From Stutzerimonas degradans (GTDB lineage: Bacteria; Pseudomonadota; Gammaproteobacteria; Pseudomonadales; Pseudomonadaceae): 64,000 bases of DNA. The DNA lies in assembly GCF_024448505.1 (NCBI RefSeq), contig NZ_JAMOHV010000004.1:186001-250000 (forward strand). Reading direction: 5' to 3'. Numbering within the stretch: position 1 is the stretch's first letter; each line of letters starts with the position of its first letter. The notes beneath the pieces were generated by a model. The model searched no databases. It saw only the letters and a program-made list of their open reading frames with translations, and was not told where the DNA came from. Both the position numbers and the translations under genes were made by a program. Positions 9,111-17,505 of this stretch are shown piece by piece.

Positions 9111-9126
9111 GCGTCAAAAAACCGTG
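9111..9126 (+). promoter_or_regulatory. fliE leader element GCGTCAAAAAAC (candidate FleQ site)
   Basis: The 12-mer GCGTCAAAAAAC starts 25 bases after the GC of the fliE sigma54 promoter. An identical 12-mer sits at nearly the same offset (26 bases) in the flhA leader. The GTCAAAAAA core resembles the left half of the FleQ box (GTCaNTAAAtTGAC, recalled from P. aeruginosa work), and FleQ is known to act from downstream leader positions. Confidence 0.6.
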
Positions 9127-9143
9127 GCTGTTGGAGGAAGTAG

Positions 9144-9473
9144 ATGAGTCAGGGTGTCCAATTCAATCGCTTGATGCTGGAAATGCGGGCCATGCAGACC
9201 GATGCCATGGCGCGCACCAAGCCCGAGGCGCCGGTACAGGAAGCCGGTGCGCCGAGCTTCTCCGACATGCTCGGCCAGGCGGTGAACAAGGTGCACGAAA
9301 CCCAGCAGGTTTCCAGTCAGATGTCCTCCGCCTTCGAGATGGGGCAGGGCGGCGTCGACCTGACCGAAGTGATGATCGCCTCGCAGAAGGCCAGCGTTTC
9401 TTTCCAGGCCCTGACCCAAGTGCGTAACAAGCTGGTCCAGGCCTATCAAGACATCATGCAGATGCCGGTGTGA
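9144..9473 (+). CDS. fliE: Flagellar hook-basal body protein FliE
   Basis: FliE joins the MS ring to the proximal rod and opens the export gate assembly. The 109-residue product has the typical low-complexity N-terminus and the conserved C-terminal core: [17 protein letters not shown], then [20 protein letters not shown] and [18 protein letters not shown] ggagga ribosome site precedes the ATG. It is the first gene of the fliEFGHIJ operon, behind a sigma54 promoter, and is 13 bases from fliF. Confidence 0.97.
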   Translation: MSQGVQFNRLMLEMRAMQTDAMARTKPEAPVQEAGAPSFSDMLGQAVNKVHETQQVSSQMSSAFEMGQGGVDLTEVMIASQKASVSFQALTQVRNKLVQAYQDIMQMPV

Positions 9474-9486
9474 GGCGGATTGAATT

Positions 9487-11274
9487 ATGGCTGATGCGGT
9501 GAGCAACGTTCCGGTGCAGAGCGGCGCGGTAGAGGCGAAGAAGCCGCTGCTGGGGCTGTCGTTCCTGGAAAATCTCTCCGAGATGTCGATGCTGCGCCAG
9601 ATCGGCCTGCTGGTCGGGCTGGCGGCGAGCGTCGCCATCGGTTTCGCCGTGGTGCTCTGGTCGCAGCAGCCGGACTATCGCCCACTGCTCGGCAGCCTCG
9701 CCGGTATGGACGCCAATCAGGTGATGGAGACGCTCGCCGCGGCGGATATCGCCTACACTGTCGAGCCCAATTCCGGCGCGCTGCTGGTCAAGGCCGACGA
9801 CCTCGCACGCGCCCGGCTGAAGCTCGCCGGTGCCGGCATCGCGCCAGCCGACAGCAACATCGGTTTCGAGATCCTGGACAAGGAGCAGGGCCTGGGCACC
9901 AGCCAGTTCATGGAGGCGACCCGTTACCGCCGCGGCCTGGAAGGCGAACTGGCGCGCACCGTGTCCAGCCTGAACAACGTCAAGGGTGCCCGTGTGCACC
10001 TGGCGATTCCCAAGAGTTCGGTGTTCGTCCGTGACGAACGCAAGCCCAGCGCCTCGGTGCTGGTCGAGCTGTACCCGGGCCGCTCGCTGGAGCCGAGCCA
10101 GGTGATGGCGATCATCAACCTGGTCGCCACCAGCGTGCCGGAGCTGAGCAAGTCGCAGATCACCGTGGTGGACCAGAAGGGCAACCTGCTGTCCGACCAG
10201 CAGGAGCTGTCCGAGCTGACCATGGCCGGCAAGCAGTTCGACTACAGCCGGCGCATGGAAGGGCTCTACACCCAGCGCGTGCACAACATCCTGCAGCCGG
10301 TGCTGGGCAGCGGCCGCTACAAGGCGGAAGTCTCGGCGGACGTCGATTTCAGTGCGGTGGAGTCCACCTCGGAAACCTTCAACCCTGACCAGCCGGCACT
10401 GCGCAGCGAGCAGAGCGTCAACGAACAGCGCCAGAGCAGCCTGCCGCCGCAGGGCGTGCCCGGTGCGCTGAGCAATCAGCCGCCCGGACCGGCTTCGGCG
10501 CCGGAGCAGGCCAGACAGCAGGCCGCCGCCGCGGGCGCCGTGGCACCCGGTCAGCCGCTGCTGGATGCCAACGGTCAGCAGATCATGGACCCGGCGACCG
10601 GCCAGCCGATGCTGGCACCATATCCCTCGGACAAGCGCGAGCAGGCCACCCGCAACTACGAGCTGGATCGCTCCATCAGCTACACCAAGCAGCAGCAGGG
10701 TCGCCTGCGCCGGCTGTCGGTGGCGGTGGTGGTTGACGACCAGGTCATGACCAATGCTGCCGGAGAAGTCACCCGTACGCCGTGGACCGCCGACGACTTG
10801 GCGCGCTTCACCCGTCTGGTGCAGGACGCCGTGGGCTTCGATGCCAGCCGTGGCGACAGCGTCAGCGTGATCAACACCGCCTTCGTCGCGGATTCCTTCG
10901 ACGATGCGGTGATCGATATCCCGTTCTACTCGCAGCCGTGGTTCTGGGATGTGGTCAAGCAGGTGCTGGGCGTGCTGTTCATCCTGGTGCTGGTGTTCGG
11001 CGTGCTGCGTCCGGTGCTGAACAACCTGACCCATGCCGGCAAGGGCAAGGAACTGCAGAACATTGGCGACGGCGATGTCGAACTGGGAGACATGGACGGC
11101 GTCGACGGTGCGCTGGCCAACGACCGCGTCAGCCTCAGCGGTCCGCAGAACATCATGTTGCCGAGTCCGAGCGAGGGATACGAAGCCCAGCTCAACGCGA
11201 TCAAGAACCTGGTGGCCGAAGATCCGGGACGGGTCGCCCAGGTGGTGAAAGAGTGGATCAACGCCGATGAGTGA
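9487..11274 (+). CDS. fliF: Flagellar MS-ring protein FliF
   Basis: Forms the membrane-embedded MS ring on which the rotor and export apparatus assemble. The 595-residue protein has the expected N-terminal transmembrane helix (about 36-59, QIGLLVGLAASVAIGFAVVL) and C-terminal helix (about 481-505). Ring-building motifs lie between them (VKGARVHLAIPKSSVFVRDE, ASVLVELYPGRSLEPSQVMAI). The last residues, KNLVAEDPGRVAQVVKEWIN, form the FliG-binding tail. The middle is unusually rich in Gln/Pro/Ala (about 310-375). Its 3' end overlaps the fliG start by eight bases. Confidence 0.98.
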   Translation: MADAVSNVPVQSGAVEAKKPLLGLSFLENLSEMSMLRQIGLLVGLAASVAIGFAVVLWSQQPDYRPLLGSLAGMDANQVMETLAAADIAYTVEPNSGALLVKADDLARARLKLAGAGIAPADSNIGFEILDKEQGLGTSQFMEATRYRRGLEGELARTVSSLNNVKGARVHLAIPKSSVFVRDERKPSASVLVELYPGRSLEPSQVMAIINLVATSVPELSKSQITVVDQKGNLLSDQQELSELTMAGKQFDYSRRMEGLYTQRVHNILQPVLGSGRYKAEVSADVDFSAVESTSETFNPDQPALRSEQSVNEQRQSSLPPQGVPGALSNQPPGPASAPEQARQQAAAAGAVAPGQPLLDANGQQIMDPATGQPMLAPYPSDKREQATRNYELDRSISYTKQQQGRLRRLSVAVVVDDQVMTNAAGEVTRTPWTADDLARFTRLVQDAVGFDASRGDSVSVINTAFVADSFDDAVIDIPFYSQPWFWDVVKQVLGVLFILVLVFGVLRPVLNNLTHAGKGKELQNIGDGDVELGDMDGVDGALANDRVSLSGPQNIMLPSPSEGYEAQLNAIKNLVAEDPGRVAQVVKEWINADE

Positions 11275-12283
11275 GAACCGGGTTCAAACCAAGCTCAACA
11301 AGGTCGACAAGGCCGCCATCCTGCTGCTGTCGCTGGGCGAAACCGATGCCGCGCAGGTGCTGCGTCACCTCGGTCCGAAAGAGGTGCAGCGGGTCGGCAC
11401 GGCGATGGCGCAGATGCGCAACATCCACCGCGAGCAGGTCGAGCGGGTGATGAGCGAATTCGTCGAGATCGTCGGCGACCAGACCAGCCTCGGCGTCGGC
11501 TCCGACGGCTACATCCGCAAGATGCTCACCCAGGCGCTGGGCGAGGACAAGGCCGGCGGCCTGATCGACCGCATCCTGCTGGGTGGCAACACCAGCGGCC
11601 TGGACAGCCTGAAATGGATGGAGCCGCGCGCCGTGGCGGACGTGATCCGCTACGAACACCCGCAGATCCAGGCCATCGTGGTGGCCTATCTGGACCCCGA
11701 CCAAGCGGGCGAGGTGCTGTCGCACTTCGACCACAAGGTGCGCCTGGACATCGTGCTGCGCGTGTCCTCGCTCAACACCGTGCAGCCGGCAGCGCTGAAG
11801 GAACTGAACCTGATCCTCGAGAAGCAGTTCTCCGGCAACACCAACACCAGTCGCGCCAGCCTCGGCGGTGTGAAGCGTGCCGCCGACATCATGAACTACC
11901 TCGACAGCTCCATCGAAGGCCAGCTGATGGACGCCATCCGCGAGGTCGACGAGGACCTGTCGACGCAGATCGAGGACCTGATGTTCGTCTTCGACAACCT
12001 GGCCGACGTCGACGACCGCGGCATCCAGATCCTGCTGCGCGAGGTTTCCTCCGACGTGCTGGTGCTGGCGCTCAAGGGCGCCGACGAAGCGATCAAGGAA
12101 AAGGTCTTCAAGAACATGTCCAAGCGCGCCGGCGAACTGCTGCGCGACGACCTGGAGGCCAAGGGCCCGGTGCGCGTCAGCGAAGTCGAGAACGCGCAGA
12201 AGGAAATCCTCACCATCGCCCGCCGCATGGCCGAAGCCGGGGAGATCGTCCTGGGCGCCAAGGGCGGCGAGGAAATGGTCTAA
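11267..12283 (+). CDS. fliG: Flagellar motor switch protein FliG
   Basis: A C-ring protein that contacts FliF, FliM and the stator and transmits torque. At 338 residues it has normal length. The N-terminal domain (DKAAILLLSLGETDAAQVL) binds FliF. The central domain includes EHPQIQAIVVAYLD, and the C-terminal torque helix carries the charged residues expected for stator contact (IQILLREVSSDVLVLALKGA). It overlaps fliF by eight bases and is followed three bases later by fliH, indicating translational coupling. Confidence 0.98.
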   Translation: MSENRVQTKLNKVDKAAILLLSLGETDAAQVLRHLGPKEVQRVGTAMAQMRNIHREQVERVMSEFVEIVGDQTSLGVGSDGYIRKMLTQALGEDKAGGLIDRILLGGNTSGLDSLKWMEPRAVADVIRYEHPQIQAIVVAYLDPDQAGEVLSHFDHKVRLDIVLRVSSLNTVQPAALKELNLILEKQFSGNTNTSRASLGGVKRAADIMNYLDSSIEGQLMDAIREVDEDLSTQIEDLMFVFDNLADVDDRGIQILLREVSSDVLVLALKGADEAIKEKVFKNMSKRAGELLRDDLEAKGPVRVSEVENAQKEILTIARRMAEAGEIVLGAKGGEEMV

Positions 12284-12286
12284 GCC

Positions 12287-13057
12287 GTGGCCAAGGAAAA
12301 TCCTAGCGATGTGATCCGTGCCCAGGACGTGCGGCTGTTCGACCGCTGGGCGCTGCCCAGCTTCGACGCCGAGGGTGCGGCAGCCGAAGAGTCCGTCGAA
12401 GCGGAACCGGTCGTCGAAGAGCTGGCGCACAGCGAAGAGGTCCCGGTCGAGGAAGTCAAACCCTTGACACTCGACGAGCTGGAAGCGATTCGCCAGGAGG
12501 CCTACAACGAAGGCTTCGCCACCGGCGAGAAGGACGGCTTCCATGCCGGCCAGCTGAAGGCCCGCCAGGAGGCCGAGACGGCGCTGGCCGCACGCCTGCA
12601 GAGCCTGGAGCAGCTGATGACGCAGCTGCTCGATCCGATTGACGAGCAGGATCGCAACCTCGAGCACGCGCTGGTCACGCTGGTCAGCCACCTGTCGCGC
12701 GAGGTGATCCAGCGCGATCTGCTGATCGATTCCAGCCAGATCCGCCAGGTGCTGCGCGAGGCGCTCAAGCTGCTGCCGATGGGCGCGCAGAACGTGCACG
12801 TTCACGTCAATCCGCAGGATTTCGAACTGATCAAGGCGCTGCGCGAGCGTCACGAGGAGAGCTGGCGGATTCTCGAAGACGCCAGCCTGCTGCCCGGCGG
12901 CTGCCTCATCGAGACCGAACACAGCCGCATCGACGCCAGCGTCGAGACGCGCCTGAGCCAGGCGATCAAGCAGTTGTTCGAGCAGCAGCGCGAGAACGCC
13001 ACGCATCCGCCGGCGGCCGATCTGCACCTCGATCTGGACCACCCCGATGCGCCTTGA
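12287..13057 (+). CDS. fliH: Flagellar export apparatus regulator FliH
   Basis: FliH binds and restrains the FliI ATPase and links it to the C ring. The 256-residue product starts with GTG three bases after the fliG stop codon. It has an acidic, variable N-terminus (about 25-60) and the typical central glycine/alanine-rich helix ([27 protein letters not shown]). The C-terminal domain has [12 protein letters not shown] and [20 protein letters not shown], as in the FliH/YscL family. It overlaps fliI by eleven bases. Confidence 0.95.
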   Translation: MAKENPSDVIRAQDVRLFDRWALPSFDAEGAAAEESVEAEPVVEELAHSEEVPVEEVKPLTLDELEAIRQEAYNEGFATGEKDGFHAGQLKARQEAETALAARLQSLEQLMTQLLDPIDEQDRNLEHALVTLVSHLSREVIQRDLLIDSSQIRQVLREALKLLPMGAQNVHVHVNPQDFELIKALRERHEESWRILEDASLLPGGCLIETEHSRIDASVETRLSQAIKQLFEQQRENATHPPAADLHLDLDHPDAP

Positions 13058-14405
13058 CCGGGTCAGTTTCGCCCGGCGCCTGGCCTGCTACACCGAGGCG
13101 GTCAAGCTGCCCAGTCAGCCGATTCTCGAAGGCCGCCTGCTGCGCATGGTTGGCCTGACGCTGGAAGCCGAGGGCCTGCGCGCCGCGGTCGGCAGCCGCT
13201 GCCGGGTGATCAACGACGACAGCTACCACCCGACCGAGGTCGAGGCCGAGGTCATGGGTTTCTCCAGCGGCAAGCTCTACCTGATGCCAGTCGGCAGCCT
13301 CGCCGGTATCGCGCCCGGCGCGCGGGTGGTGCCGCTGCCCAATACCGGTCGCCTGCCGATGGGTATGTCCATGCTTGGCCGCGTGCTCGACGGCGCCGGC
13401 CGCGCGCTGGACGGCAAGGGCGGCATGCGCGCCGAAGACTGGGTGCCGATGGACGGTCCGGTGATCAACCCACTCAAGCGCCACCCGATCAGCGAGCCGC
13501 TGGACGTCGGCATCCGCAGCATCAACGGCCTGCTCACCGTCGGCCGCGGCCAGCGCCTGGGCCTGTTCGCCGGTACCGGCGTCGGTAAGTCGGTGCTGCT
13601 GGGCATGATGACCAAGTTCACCGAGGCGGACATCATCGTCGTCGGCCTGATCGGCGAGCGCGGGCGCGAGGTCAAGGAATTCATCGAACACATCCTTGGC
13701 GAGGAAAGCCTCAAGCGCTCGGTGGTGGTCGCTTCGCCCGCCGATGAGGCGCCGCTGATGCGCCTGCGCGCCGCACAGTACTGCACGCGCATCGCCGAGT
13801 ACTTTCGCGACAAAGGCAAGAACGTCCTGCTGCTGATGGATTCGCTGACGCGCTACGCCCAGGCCCAGCGCGAAATCGCCCTGGCCATCGGCGAGCCGCC
13901 AGCGACCAAGGGCTATCCGCCATCGGTGTTCGCCAAGCTGCCGAGCCTGGTCGAGCGCGCCGGTAATGCCGAGCAGGGCGGCGGTTCGATCACCGCGTTC
14001 TATACGGTGCTCTCCGAAGGCGACGATCAGCAGGACCCGATCGCCGACGCCGCGCGCGGCGTGCTCGACGGCCACATCGTGCTGTCGCGGCGGCTGGCCG
14101 AGGAGGGTCACTATCCGGCCATCGATATCGAAGCGTCGATCAGCCGGGTCATGCCGCAGGTGGTGGATGCCGAGCATGTGCGCGCCTCGCAGCGTTTCAA
14201 ACAGCTGTGGTCGCGTTACCAGCAGAGTCGCGACCTGATCAGCGTCGGCGCCTACGTGCCCGGCGGCGACCCGGATACCGACCTTGCCATCGCCCGCCAG
14301 GCCGAGATGGTTCGCTACCTGCGCCAGGGTCTGAACGAAAGCGAGCGGCTGGAGGAAAGCGCGGCACAACTGGCCGCGGTATTCGGCCCGCGTCAGGGCG
14401 CGTAA
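13047..14405 (+). CDS. fliI: Flagellum-specific ATPase FliI
   Basis: The hexameric ATPase that energises the flagellar type III export apparatus at the cytoplasmic face. The 452-residue sequence has the Walker A motif [13 protein letters not shown], the Walker B strand [23 protein letters not shown] and the family loop [23 protein letters not shown]. The N-terminal beta-barrel and C-terminal helical domain have normal length. It overlaps fliH by eleven bases and is followed closely by fliJ, so the three are translationally coupled. Confidence 0.98.
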   Translation: MRLDRVSFARRLACYTEAVKLPSQPILEGRLLRMVGLTLEAEGLRAAVGSRCRVINDDSYHPTEVEAEVMGFSSGKLYLMPVGSLAGIAPGARVVPLPNTGRLPMGMSMLGRVLDGAGRALDGKGGMRAEDWVPMDGPVINPLKRHPISEPLDVGIRSINGLLTVGRGQRLGLFAGTGVGKSVLLGMMTKFTEADIIVVGLIGERGREVKEFIEHILGEESLKRSVVVASPADEAPLMRLRAAQYCTRIAEYFRDKGKNVLLLMDSLTRYAQAQREIALAIGEPPATKGYPPSVFAKLPSLVERAGNAEQGGGSITAFYTVLSEGDDQQDPIADAARGVLDGHIVLSRRLAEEGHYPAIDIEASISRVMPQVVDAEHVRASQRFKQLWSRYQQSRDLISVGAYVPGGDPDTDLAIARQAEMVRYLRQGLNESERLEESAAQLAAVFGPRQGA

Positions 14406-14408
14406 TCC

Positions 14409-14861
14409 GTGGCAAGCAGTCGTGCCGACCGGTTGGCGCCGGTGATCGAGATGGCGCAGAAGGCCGAGCGCGACGCCGCGCGCATGCTCGGTCAGGGGCA
14501 GATGCAGCTGTCGCAGGCCGAGGCCAAGCTCGGCGAGCTCGAGCAGTATTTCAGCGATTACCAGCAGCAGTGGCTGCGCCAGGGCAGCCAAGGCGTGTCC
14601 GGCCAGTGGCTGATGAACTATCAGCGTTTTCTGTCCCAGCTCGAATCGGCCATCGGCCAGCAGCAGCGCAGCGTGGCCTGGCATCGCGACAACCTGGCCA
14701 AGCTGCGAAGCCAGTGGCAGCAGCGGCACGCGCGGCTCGAAGGGCTGAGCAAGCTGGTGGAGAGTTATCTGCGCGAGGCGCGCGTCGCGGCCGACAAGCG
14801 TGAGCAGAAACTGCTCGACGAGTTCTCGCAGCGGCTGGCAGGACGGCCCCGGCAGGATTGA
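14409..14861 (+). CDS. fliJ: Flagellar export chaperone FliJ
   Basis: FliJ is the coiled-coil stalk of the export ATPase and also escorts chaperones. The 150-residue product is almost entirely helical and highly charged, with heptad-like runs such as AEAKLGELEQYFSDYQQQW and LRSQWQQRHARLEGLSKLVE. Start is GTG, three bases after the fliI stop. It is the last gene of the fliE operon; the next 184 bases contain no gene and no strong terminator that I could see. Confidence 0.95.
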   Translation: MASSRADRLAPVIEMAQKAERDAARMLGQGQMQLSQAEAKLGELEQYFSDYQQQWLRQGSQGVSGQWLMNYQRFLSQLESAIGQQQRSVAWHRDNLAKLRSQWQQRHARLEGLSKLVESYLREARVAADKREQKLLDEFSQRLAGRPRQD

Positions 14862-15045
14862 GCTTGCCGCTGTAGGGTCTGAATGCTAAATCTTCTCGGG
14901 TATCATCGCAGCAGCCCGCGACAGCTCGCTGGTACGCGCCCATTCAGCGCCGTGCAGCCTGCGCCCGGTTCACCGGCAGGCACAGTCGTTCTCACGTGGC
15001 GCATGGCGGTCTGGCAAGACCCCGTTTCGGATCAGGGAGTGCTAC

Positions 15046-15351
15046 ATGACCATTACTTCTCAACCATCGGCCGATGGGCGCGAACTGACGATCGCCATCA
15101 GCGGACGCTTCGATTTCAACGCCCACCAGGCATTCCGCGATGCGTACCAGCGTCAGGACGTCACGCCCGAGCGCTATGTCGTCGATCTGCAGGGCGCGAC
15201 TTATCTCGACAGCTCGGCGCTCGGCATGCTGTTGCTGCTGCGCGACCATGCCGGCGGCGATGAAGCCGACGTCCGGCTGCTCAACTGCAATGCCGACGTG
15301 CGCAAGATTCTTTCGGTGTCCAACTTCGAACAACTGTTCGTGATCGCCTGA
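15046..15351 (+). CDS. hsbA: STAS-domain anti-sigma factor antagonist, HsbA-like
   Basis: A 101-residue single STAS domain. In P. aeruginosa HsbA is switched by phosphorylation between binding the anti-sigma factor FlgM and activating a diguanylate cyclase, tying motility to sessile growth. The phospho-acceptor motif YLDSSALGMLLLLRD is present with serines at 56 and 57; Ser56 is the position recalled as phosphorylated in HsbA. A gggag ribosome site precedes the ATG. It is followed immediately by an HsbR-like phosphatase/kinase and an HptB-like protein, the same trio as in P. aeruginosa but here inside the flagellar island. The symbol rests on this arrangement. Confidence 0.85.
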   Translation: MTITSQPSADGRELTIAISGRFDFNAHQAFRDAYQRQDVTPERYVVDLQGATYLDSSALGMLLLLRDHAGGDEADVRLLNCNADVRKILSVSNFEQLFVIA

Positions 15352-15358
15352 GGTGCCG

Positions 15359-17047
15359 ATGCGCCTGACCATCCTGATCGCCGAGGACAGCCCGGTCGAT
15401 CGGATGCTGCTGTCGACCATCATCGCCCGTCAGGGCCACCATGTGCTGACCGCCGGCGACGGCCTGGAAGCCGTAGCGCTCTACGAACGTGAGCGTCCGC
15501 AGCTGGTGCTGATGGATGCGCTGATGCCGCTGATGGACGGCTTCGAGGCGGCGCGGCGGATCAAGAGTCTGGCCGGCGACGAGCTGGTGCCGATCATCTT
15601 CCTCACCTCGCTCAGCGAGAACCAGGCGCTGGTGCGCTGTCTGGAAGCCGGTGGCGACGACTTCATCGTCAAGCCGTACAACCCGGTGATTCTCGAAGCC
15701 AAGATCAAGGCCATGCATCGGCTGCGTCGACTGCAGGCGACGGTGGTCGAGCAACGCGACCTGATCGCCCGGCGCAACCAGCAGCTGCTAGACGAGCAGC
15801 GTGCGGCCAAGGCGATCTTCGACAAGGTGGCGCATGCCGGTTGCCTGGGCGCGCCGAACATCCGCTACCGGCAATCGCCGCGAGCGCTGTTCAACGGCGA
15901 CCTGCTGCTGGCGGCGCAATCGCCGACCGGGCAGATGTTCGTGCTGCTGGGCGACTTCACCGGCCACGGCCTGCCGGCGGCGATCGGCGCCATGCCGCTG
16001 GCCGAGACCTTCTACGGCATGACCGCCAAGGGCTACGCGGCCAAGGACATCCTTCGTGAGCTGAATGCCAAGCTCAAGCAGATCCTGCCGGTGGAGATGT
16101 TCTGCTGCGCCACACTGCTGGACATCAACCTCACCCAGGGCGTGCTGAATGTCTGGAACGGCGGGCTGCCGGACGGCTACCTGATTCGTCCGGACGGTGA
16201 GCGCGTGGCGCTGGTGTCGCGCCATCTGCCGCTGGGCGTGCTGGCGCCGGGTGCGTTCGATGCGCACTTCGAGAGCCACCCGCTGAAACTCGGCGATCGC
16301 CTGCTGCTGCTGTCCGACGGCGTGGTGGAGAGCAGCAATGCGCGCGACGAGTTGTTCGGCGAGCAACGCCTGCTGGCCGTTCTCGATGCCAACCACGATG
16401 CGAAGCGGCTGTTCGACGAGATCGAGGAGGCGCTGCTGGCGTTTCACGGCCAGCTGCGCGACGACCTCAGCCTGGTCGAGGTCGATCTGAGCGAGAAGAT
16501 GGCGGCGCTGCAGCTGCCTTTGTCGTTCGGTGCGCCGAAGGAAGGCCGGCCGGCCGACTGGTCCGGGCGCTTCGAGCTGCGTGCGGCCAGCCTGCGCGCC
16601 GGCAATCCCTTGCCGCTGTTGCTGCAGGTGCTGCTGCAGGTCCATCAGCTGCGGCCTCGCGCCGGCGCCGTTTATGCGGTACTGGTCGAGCTGTATTCCA
16701 ACGCGCTGGAGCACGGCGTGCTCGGCCTGGATTCGGCGCTCAAGCGCGATGCCGCCGGCTTCGCCCGCTATTACGAGGCGCGTAGCGAGCGTCTGGCCGC
16801 GCTGGTGGACGGCTACATCCGTCTCGAACTGGATATCCAGTGCGACGCAGTGGGTGGTCGCCTGCGCATCGGCATTCAGGACAGCGGCACGGGCTTCGAT
16901 GTCGAGCGCGCGCTGGGCGAGGCGCGCGGCGTGGAATCTCTGGGTGGACGGGGATTGCAGTTGATCCGTCAGCTCAGTGACGGTTTCGCCTGGCAGGCCG
17001 ACGGGCGCGGACTGAGCGTGGAGTTCCGTTGGTCGGCTCAGGCATAA
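15359..17047 (+). CDS. hsbR: Response regulator with PP2C phosphatase and HATPase domains, HsbR-like
   Basis: Three domains in about 562 residues. Residues 1-120 are a receiver with phospho-acceptor Asp53 in LVLMDALMPLMDG. A PP2C/SpoIIE-type phosphatase domain follows (about 170-370, with VLLGDFTGHGLPAAIGAMPL and LLLLSDGVVES). The C-terminus is an anti-sigma-type HATPase (about 420-562) with N box ELYSNALEHG and glycine box DSGTGFD. HsbR both phosphorylates and dephosphorylates HsbA, depending on its own phosphorylation by HptB. The ATG at 15359 has a gagg site five bases upstream; a GTG six bases earlier is the alternative. The HATPase overlaps the reading frame leading into hptB. Confidence 0.88.
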   Translation: MRLTILIAEDSPVDRMLLSTIIARQGHHVLTAGDGLEAVALYERERPQLVLMDALMPLMDGFEAARRIKSLAGDELVPIIFLTSLSENQALVRCLEAGGDDFIVKPYNPVILEAKIKAMHRLRRLQATVVEQRDLIARRNQQLLDEQRAAKAIFDKVAHAGCLGAPNIRYRQSPRALFNGDLLLAAQSPTGQMFVLLGDFTGHGLPAAIGAMPLAETFYGMTAKGYAAKDILRELNAKLKQILPVEMFCCATLLDINLTQGVLNVWNGGLPDGYLIRPDGERVALVSRHLPLGVLAPGAFDAHFESHPLKLGDRLLLLSDGVVESSNARDELFGEQRLLAVLDANHDAKRLFDEIEEALLAFHGQLRDDLSLVEVDLSEKMAALQLPLSFGAPKEGRPADWSGRFELRAASLRAGNPLPLLLQVLLQVHQLRPRAGAVYAVLVELYSNALEHGVLGLDSALKRDAAGFARYYEARSERLAALVDGYIRLELDIQCDAVGGRLRIGIQDSGTGFDVERALGEARGVESLGGRGLQLIRQLSDGFAWQADGRGLSVEFRWSAQA

Positions 17048-17076
17048 TTCAGCGCCTTTCTCCCAGGAGCGGATCT

Positions 17077-17427
17077 GTGTCCATTCCTCATCTCGACAGT
17101 GCCGTACTCGTCACGCTGCAAGCGGTCATGGAGGGCGAGTACCCACTTCTGCTGGACACCTTCCTGGTCGACTCCGAGGAGCGCCTGCGCCTGCTGCGCC
17201 AGGCCTTCCAGGCCGGGGAGGGCGAGACGCTGCGGCGTGCGGCGCACAGCTTCAAGGGCAGCTGCAGCAACCTGGGCGCCGCCGCGCTGGCCGATCTGTG
17301 CTGCCAGCTGGAGACCCTGGCCCGCGAGCAACGACTGGTCGAAGCGCCGGCGATGATCGAGCGGATCGAGCGCGAGTTCGCCATCGTCGGCATCCTGTTT
17401 CGTGCCGAGCGTCAGCGCTACGGCTGA
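17077..17427 (+). CDS. hptB: Histidine phosphotransfer protein, HptB-like
   Basis: A 116-residue four-helix Hpt domain. The phosphorylated histidine is in RRAAHSFKGSCSNLGA (His57). HptB relays phosphate from several hybrid sensor kinases to HsbR in P. aeruginosa and so controls swarming and biofilm formation. The GTG at 17077 has a caggag site six bases upstream; longer frames would overlap hsbR more deeply. No sensor kinase is adjacent, so its inputs must be encoded elsewhere. Confidence 0.87.
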   Translation: MSIPHLDSAVLVTLQAVMEGEYPLLLDTFLVDSEERLRLLRQAFQAGEGETLRRAAHSFKGSCSNLGAAALADLCCQLETLAREQRLVEAPAMIERIEREFAIVGILFRAERQRYG

Positions 17428-17452
17428 ACGGACGGCTCTCTGACGGTTTTGC

Positions 17453-17468
17453 TGGCCCGGAACTTGCT
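17453..17468 (+). promoter_or_regulatory. Sigma54 promoter of fliK
   Basis: TGGCCCGGAACTTGCT keeps the invariant GG and GC ten bases apart, and the TTGCT of the -12 element. It differs from TGGCAC-N5-TTGCT only by A to C in the -24 box. It lies 37 bases before the fliK ATG in the 78-base gap after hptB, so fliK can be transcribed apart from the hsbA trio. Confidence 0.75.
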
Positions 17469-17505
17469 CAAGGTTCTGCACGAACCACACTGAGCGGAAT
17501 GTTTC

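Noticed and set aside
9454-14729. Long open frames on the minus strand opposite fliF, fliG-fliH and fliI (up to about 590 codons)
   Set aside because: They are antisense mirrors caused by high third-position GC; no ribosome sites, and compositions rich in His/Gln/Arg with no domain pattern.
14862-15045. Possible sigma70 promoter (TTGCCG-N17-TAAATC) before hsbA
   Set aside because: Both hexamers match the consensus poorly; not enough to call.
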